The position numbers and the translations under genes were made by a program. From positions 1-64,000 of the forward strand of contig NZ_WVIC01000008.1 of the NCBI RefSeq assembly GCF_009939295.1: a stretch of DNA of 64,000 nucleotides, written 5' to 3'. The stretch comes from Petrachloros mirabilis ULC683. GTDB taxonomy: Bacteria > Cyanobacteriota > Cyanobacteriia > Thermosynechococcales > Thermosynechococcaceae. Shown one piece after another: positions 60,418-64,000 of this stretch (position 1 is its first letter; each line of letters begins with the position of its first letter). The notes under the pieces were generated by a model, which saw nothing but the letters and a program-made list of their open reading frames with translations, did no database searches and had not been told where the DNA came from.

Positions 60418-61278
60418 TCAGTGATTGCCTCGATAAATGCGTTCGGCCTGCTGGGGCGAGAGCCAGGGGGCGACAATGCCGACCTGTGAGGATGTGGAAG
60501 ATGACTTGCGCACGGGCCTGGAGGTCGATGCCGCTGTGGGAATTGCCTGCTGCGAAACGGCTGTCTGAGATAGACCTGCATGTTGGGGAAGTTCACAGGC
60601 AATGGCAGGCGTTCCTAACGAGGGTTCCGATTCCGACCAGCCTTCGCTGTCAGAGAGCTGGCTTTGGGGGGGCACATAGGAGTGGGTGACTGGATCGTAG
60701 GCCCACACCTCCCCGGTCTCGATGTAGTAGATCCAGGCGTAGATATGCAGTGTCCGCTTATACAGCCGCGAGTGGATGATGGGATAGGTCTTGAGGTTTT
60801 CAATTTGGGTAAGAACATTTTCGGCTACTAGAATCTCAAGCAGTTCTTCGCCTTGGGCATCGGGGTAGTTTTCAGCCACCAGTCGTCGCGTAGCTTCAGT
60901 ATGTTTGAGCCAATCGAAAACCAGGGGCATACCTTCTTGTAGTTGATTCAGTTTCATTAAGCCTTTCATGGCTCCGCAGTGGGAATGCCCACAGACAATG
61001 ATGTGCTCAATGCCTAGGGCGGCTATGGCGTACTCGACGGCGGCTCCTTCGCCCCCATTGGTCGCCCGGTAAGGTGGAATCATGTTACCCGCGTTGCGGA
61101 TGACGAATAGTTCCCCAATTTCGGTGTGGGTGAGCAGGTTGGGATCAATACGCGAGTCTGAACAGGTAATGAATAGCACCCGAGGCTTTTGGCCATGGGC
61201 TAGCTGATCCAACAGTTCGCGGTGGGTGGGCACATAGGTGTCATGAAACTCCCGTAGCCCTTGAATCAATTTTTTCAT
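60418..61278 (-). CDS. ccaA: Carboxysomal-type beta-carbonic anhydrase
   Basis: A 286-residue beta-class carbonic anhydrase. Zinc ligands are Cys39, His98 and Cys101 (ITCSDSRID and VCGHSHCGAMKG), with the Asp41-Arg43 dyad. It has YYIETGEVWAYDP at the end of the core, then an extension of about 85 residues (Ser/Thr/Gln-rich) closing with PWLSPQQAERIYRGNH. Such C-terminal extensions in cyanobacterial CcaA/IcfA bind CcmM and target the enzyme to the carboxysome, where it makes CO2 for Rubisco. No ccm genes lie in the window. Confidence 0.92.
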   Translation of the reverse strand: MKKLIQGLREFHDTYVPTHRELLDQLAHGQKPRVLFITCSDSRIDPNLLTHTEIGELFVIRNAGNMIPPYRATNGGEGAAVEYAIAALGIEHIIVCGHSHCGAMKGLMKLNQLQEGMPLVFDWLKHTEATRRLVAENYPDAQGEELLEILVAENVLTQIENLKTYPIIHSRLYKRTLHIYAWIYYIETGEVWAYDPVTHSYVPPQSQLSDSEGWSESEPSLGTPAIACELPQHAGLSQTAVSQQAIPTAASTSRPVRKSSSTSSQVGIVAPWLSPQQAERIYRGNH

Positions 61279-61460
61279 GGGGTTCTATCCAGGTGGCTCG
61301 CTCTGCCATTTTCGCTCGAAATGGGAGAAATCGATCTGCACTCCTCAATTTTGTGGCGGCGGTGAGAGGGGTTTCGGCGGGGTAAAGCGACGGTCGGGGC
61401 GCTTGCCAAAGGCTGAGCCAACCTGCTTGAATGCTAGTAATTCTTGGCGTTGAGGCAATT

Positions 61461-62537
61461 ATGAAGGCTCAGGTCTTTCGCGGTGTGAATCAGCTTCAGT
61501 ATGAAGAGGTGCCCCTTCCTGAAATTGGCGCGGATGAGGTACTGGTTCAGGTCAAGGTGGTGGGTCTGTGCCAATCTGATATTAAAAAAATCTGCTATCC
61601 CCTCTATGAGCCGCCCCGTATTTTTGGCCACGAGACGGCTGGGGTGATTACTGCCGTGGGCGAGGCAGTACGAGGCTGGCGGGTGGGGCAGCGGGTGGTG
61701 GTGCTACATCACATTCCCTGTATGCACTGCGACTACTGCCTGAATGAAAATTTTTCCATGTGTGAGGTGTATAAAAATATCACTACCACGGCTGGATTTA
61801 CCCCCAGTGGGGGCGGTTTTGCTGAGTATGTGAAGGTGCCAGGGCATATTGTCACCCATGGGGGACTGATGGAAATTCCTGAGGGAATTACTTTTGAGCA
61901 GGCTAGTTTTGTGGAGCCAACCAACTGTTGTCTGAAGGCGGTGCGCAAGGCCAATATTCAGCCGGGGCAGACGGTTCTGGTGACTGGAGCTGGGCCAATT
62001 GGGCTGATGTTTATCATGCTGGTGAACTATGTGGGGGGACGGGCGATCGCAACAGATCTCCTCCCTAGCCGCATTGATAAAGCCCAAGAGGTGGGGGCAA
62101 TGGCAGCCTTTGATGCTCGGGATGCCGATTTAGCCAAGAAGATTCAGGCACTCACTGGGGGGATGGGGGTGGATGTCAGCTTACTGGCGGTACCCAGTGA
62201 CAAGGCATTCTTCCAAGCTCTTGAGTGCACCCGCAAGGGGGGCAAGATCCTGTTCTTTGCTGAGTTTCCCGATGAAGTAGAGATCCCCATCAATCCCAAT
62301 GTGCTCTATCGGCGCGAAATTGACCTCATGGGGAGCTACAGTTCCTCCTATCGGCTCCAAAAACTGTCGGCAGATATTGTCTTCAATGGCCGCATTGATG
62401 TGGATGCCCTAGTCAGCGATCGCTATCCCCTTCGGGATCTGGCTCAGGCGGTGGAGCGAGCGGTGTCTCCGGGTTCCGAGACTTATAAAATCTTGATCTA
62501 TCCAGAGCTAGAGGGGGCTTCTGCTTCACCGGCATGA
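61461..62537 (+). CDS. Zinc-dependent medium-chain alcohol dehydrogenase
   Basis: A 358-residue MDR enzyme of the sorbitol/threonine dehydrogenase kind. Catalytic zinc ligands are Cys in [11 protein letters not shown] and the GHETAG His-Glu. The structural zinc site is [15 protein letters not shown]. The Rossmann loop is [13 protein letters not shown]. Substrate is unknown; a polyol, sugar or threonine are candidates. ATG 61461 starts the typical MKAQVF. The 3' end overlaps lipA by 40 bases in convergent orientation. Confidence 0.88.
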   Translation: MKAQVFRGVNQLQYEEVPLPEIGADEVLVQVKVVGLCQSDIKKICYPLYEPPRIFGHETAGVITAVGEAVRGWRVGQRVVVLHHIPCMHCDYCLNENFSMCEVYKNITTTAGFTPSGGGFAEYVKVPGHIVTHGGLMEIPEGITFEQASFVEPTNCCLKAVRKANIQPGQTVLVTGAGPIGLMFIMLVNYVGGRAIATDLLPSRIDKAQEVGAMAAFDARDADLAKKIQALTGGMGVDVSLLAVPSDKAFFQALECTRKGGKILFFAEFPDEVEIPINPNVLYRREIDLMGSYSSSYRLQKLSADIVFNGRIDVDALVSDRYPLRDLAQAVERAVSPGSETYKILIYPELEGASASPA

Positions 62538-63388
62538 TAGGAACTGCGAACCAAAGGGCCAGAGCGCACCTGCTGGAATCCCATCTCTCGGGCAAGTTGG
62601 CCGAGATGCTCAAATTCAGCAGGGGTCCAGTAGCGCTGCACGGGTAGGTGTTCCAGAGAGGGGCGTAGGTATTGCCCTAGGGTGATGCGATCGCACCCCA
62701 CCGCCCTCAGATCACCCAGCGCTTCGAGGACTTCAGCTGCGGTTTCGCCCAGCCCCAGCATCAACCCCGATTTAGTGGCCAGATGGGGAGCCAGTACCTT
62801 GACCGTTTGCAAGACACCCAAAGAGCGCTCATATTTCGCCCCCCGGCGCACCGGATTCTGTAAGCGGCGCACAGTTTCCAGGTTGTGGTTAAAGCAAACC
62901 GGATTGGCCGCCACCACCTGGGCAATGAGTTGGCGATCGCCCCGAAAGTCTGGGGTTAGCACCTCCACTTGAGTTTGCGGATTCCGCCGCTGTACCGCCG
63001 CAATCGTGGCGGCAAACCATCCAGCCCCCTGATCAGGTAAATCATCCCGCGCCACCGAGGTCAGTACTACATATTTGAGTCCCAACAACTGCACGGACGC
63101 CGCTACCTTTTCAGGTTCCTCAGGATCTAGGGGCTGGGGCGCATGACCTTTGTCCACCTGGCAAAAGGCACAGGCTCGGGTGCAGACTGGTCCCATCAGC
63201 AAGAAGGTGGCTGTCCCCTGGGCATAGCACTCCCCCCGATTGGGGCAGCGGCCTTCTTCGCAGATGGTGTGAATACGATGCTGTTTAATAATGCGCTGGA
63301 CGGTTGAGAGTTCGCTGGCCTTACCGACAGGACGGCGCAACCAGTCAGGTAGGCGTTCAGCAGGTCGAGATTTAAGGGGCACCGTCAT
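62498..63388 (-). CDS. lipA: Lipoyl synthase
   Basis: A 296-residue radical SAM enzyme that inserts two sulfurs into octanoyl-E2. The auxiliary cluster ligands are in [12 protein letters not shown] and the radical SAM motif is [31 protein letters not shown] and the C-terminal [12 protein letters not shown] (RSSYxA) are conserved. Its 3' end overlaps the convergent alcohol dehydrogenase gene. Confidence 0.96.
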   Translation of the reverse strand: MTVPLKSRPAERLPDWLRRPVGKASELSTVQRIIKQHRIHTICEEGRCPNRGECYAQGTATFLLMGPVCTRACAFCQVDKGHAPQPLDPEEPEKVAASVQLLGLKYVVLTSVARDDLPDQGAGWFAATIAAVQRRNPQTQVEVLTPDFRGDRQLIAQVVAANPVCFNHNLETVRRLQNPVRRGAKYERSLGVLQTVKVLAPHLATKSGLMLGLGETAAEVLEALGDLRAVGCDRITLGQYLRPSLEHLPVQRYWTPAEFEHLGQLAREMGFQQVRSGPLVRSSYHAGEAEAPSSSG

Positions 63389-63414
63389 CGCAGATTCTGG
63401 CTCAAAGCAGCTCT

Positions 63415-64000
63415 TTATTGTAGGCTGATGCGCGGTTGAATGTCTGGGGCAGGTAAGCGGGGTCGTAGGGGGCTAGGCAACTCAGAGAGCGCCCCCCATC
63501 GCCCCAGAAAGATCTGTAAGAGTTGCTCCTGACGAGCCCGATAGACATCTACATCCCCTTGATCATTGAGAATTGCCATCCAGACCAGGCCATGGGTCTG
63601 GGTGGGCAACACCCCCGCCAAGGCGCTGACGGTACTCAAGGTGCCTGACTTTAAGGCGGCATATCGGGGCAAGGGTCGATCACTGAGGATCCCCTGATCT
63701 TCCCCCACGACTGCCAATACATCTGCCAAGCTGAGATCATGTTGCTGCAACATCTGGGAGAGCGCCAGCATCAGGGCACAGGCAGCTCGGGGAGACATGC
63801 GATTCTGCTCAGATAGCCCTGAGCCGTTCACCAACTGAATTTCGGCGGCTGGCACCCCGGCGCGGGCGGCAGCAATCTGAGCCACCGCCCGGGCACCCCC
63901 GACGGTTTCGGCTAAGCTATCTGCCATCCAGTTGTTGCTGTAGCGATTCATGCGTTTGAGTAATTCTACTAGGGGCAGTGAATCGTAACGAGCCAGGGGT
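63415..64000 (-). CDS. D-alanyl-D-alanine carboxypeptidase (PBP4/DacB family), partial
   Basis: The C-terminal about 195 residues of an S13 peptidase; the frame stays open to the right edge, where [20 protein letters not shown] precedes the [11 protein letters not shown] segment, so the N-terminus lies outside. The SxN-like motif is in the SNN of MNRYSNN, NGSGLS follows, and the KTG-like motif is LKSGTLS. The enzyme trims peptidoglycan stem peptides in the periplasm. It is 26 bases upstream of lipA on the same strand. Confidence 0.88.
   Translation of the reverse strand, partial: PLARYDSLPLVELLKRMNRYSNNWMADSLAETVGGARAVAQIAAARAGVPAAEIQLVNGSGLSEQNRMSPRAACALMLALSQMLQQHDLSLADVLAVVGEDQGILSDRPLPRYAALKSGTLSTVSALAGVLPTQTHGLVWMAILNDQGDVDVYRARQEQLLQIFLGRWGALSELPSPLRPRLPAPDIQPRISLQ

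Overview
The window is a 64 kb stretch of cyanobacterial chromosome. This is shown by HIP1 octamers (GCGATCGC) scattered through most genes and by a gene set found together only in oxygenic phototrophs: Raf1, a carboxysomal-type beta-carbonic anhydrase, CpcT, SqdB/SqdX, MenE, Ycf46, an ABA4-like protein, a VKOR-thioredoxin fusion, type 2 IPP isomerase, and the rpmG-rpsR-RNase II and clpP2-clpX blocks. The moderate GC content and the many small palindromic repeats suggest a Leptolyngbya- or Synechococcales-like lineage, but the genus cannot be fixed from this window.

Layout. 1-9 kb: SSS-family transporter, MltA, an OmpR-type regulator with an altered receiver, RdgB, IPP isomerase, ArsR regulator. 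9-13 kb: PIN-PhoH ATPase, a 52-residue DUF3309 membrane protein, a thioredoxin-like protein, a HEAT-repeat protein and a stand-alone DALR-like protein. 13-18 kb: a repeat-rich gap, then a 1236-residue PAS/GAF/LOV/GGDEF/EAL protein facing a NarL-type regulator. 18-23 kb: TrpD, ABA4-like, VKOR-Trx, MenE. 23-26 kb: an accessory patch with remnants of Mrr, HNH and HicA proteins, an AI-2E family permease and an apparently intact MazE/MazF pair with a 20-bp palindromic operator. 26-36 kb: PEP-CTERM protein, Ycf46, SH3 protein, PurK, a sugar-nucleotide pyrophosphorylase, an acidic HTH protein, RNase II, S18, L33. 36-43 kb: Mo-nitrogenase-C-like protein, Raf1, alpha/beta hydrolase, ClpX, ClpP, trigger factor. 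43-50 kb: Asd, DapA, RNase J, SqdX, SqdB. 50-53 kb: CpcT and, divergently, a two-gene AAA ATPase plus TOPRIM-like module with the look of a defence cassette. 53-64 kb: PheA, a membrane-anchored coiled-coil BRCT protein, a small kinase-like protein, two hypothetical genes, two Uma2 nucleases, carbonic anhydrase, a zinc alcohol dehydrogenase, LipA and a partial D-Ala-D-Ala carboxypeptidase running off the right edge.

Functional links. TrpD and PheA belong to aromatic amino-acid synthesis; Asd and DapA are consecutive lysine/diaminopimelate steps. SqdB makes UDP-sulfoquinovose and SqdX transfers it to lipid. Raf1 and the carbonic anhydrase support Rubisco assembly and carboxysomal CO2 supply. 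Trigger factor, ClpP and ClpX form a protein folding and turnover block.

The most distinctive non-coding content is at least four families of short inverted-repeat elements. One 154-bp element occurs twice with no base differences, each copy with its own 7-bp target duplication. Repeat termini supply the stop codons of two genes. The best candidates for less-described biology are the AAA/TOPRIM-like pair, the membrane-anchored BRCT protein, the LOV-controlled cyclic-di-GMP protein and the decayed defence patch at 23-24.3 kb.
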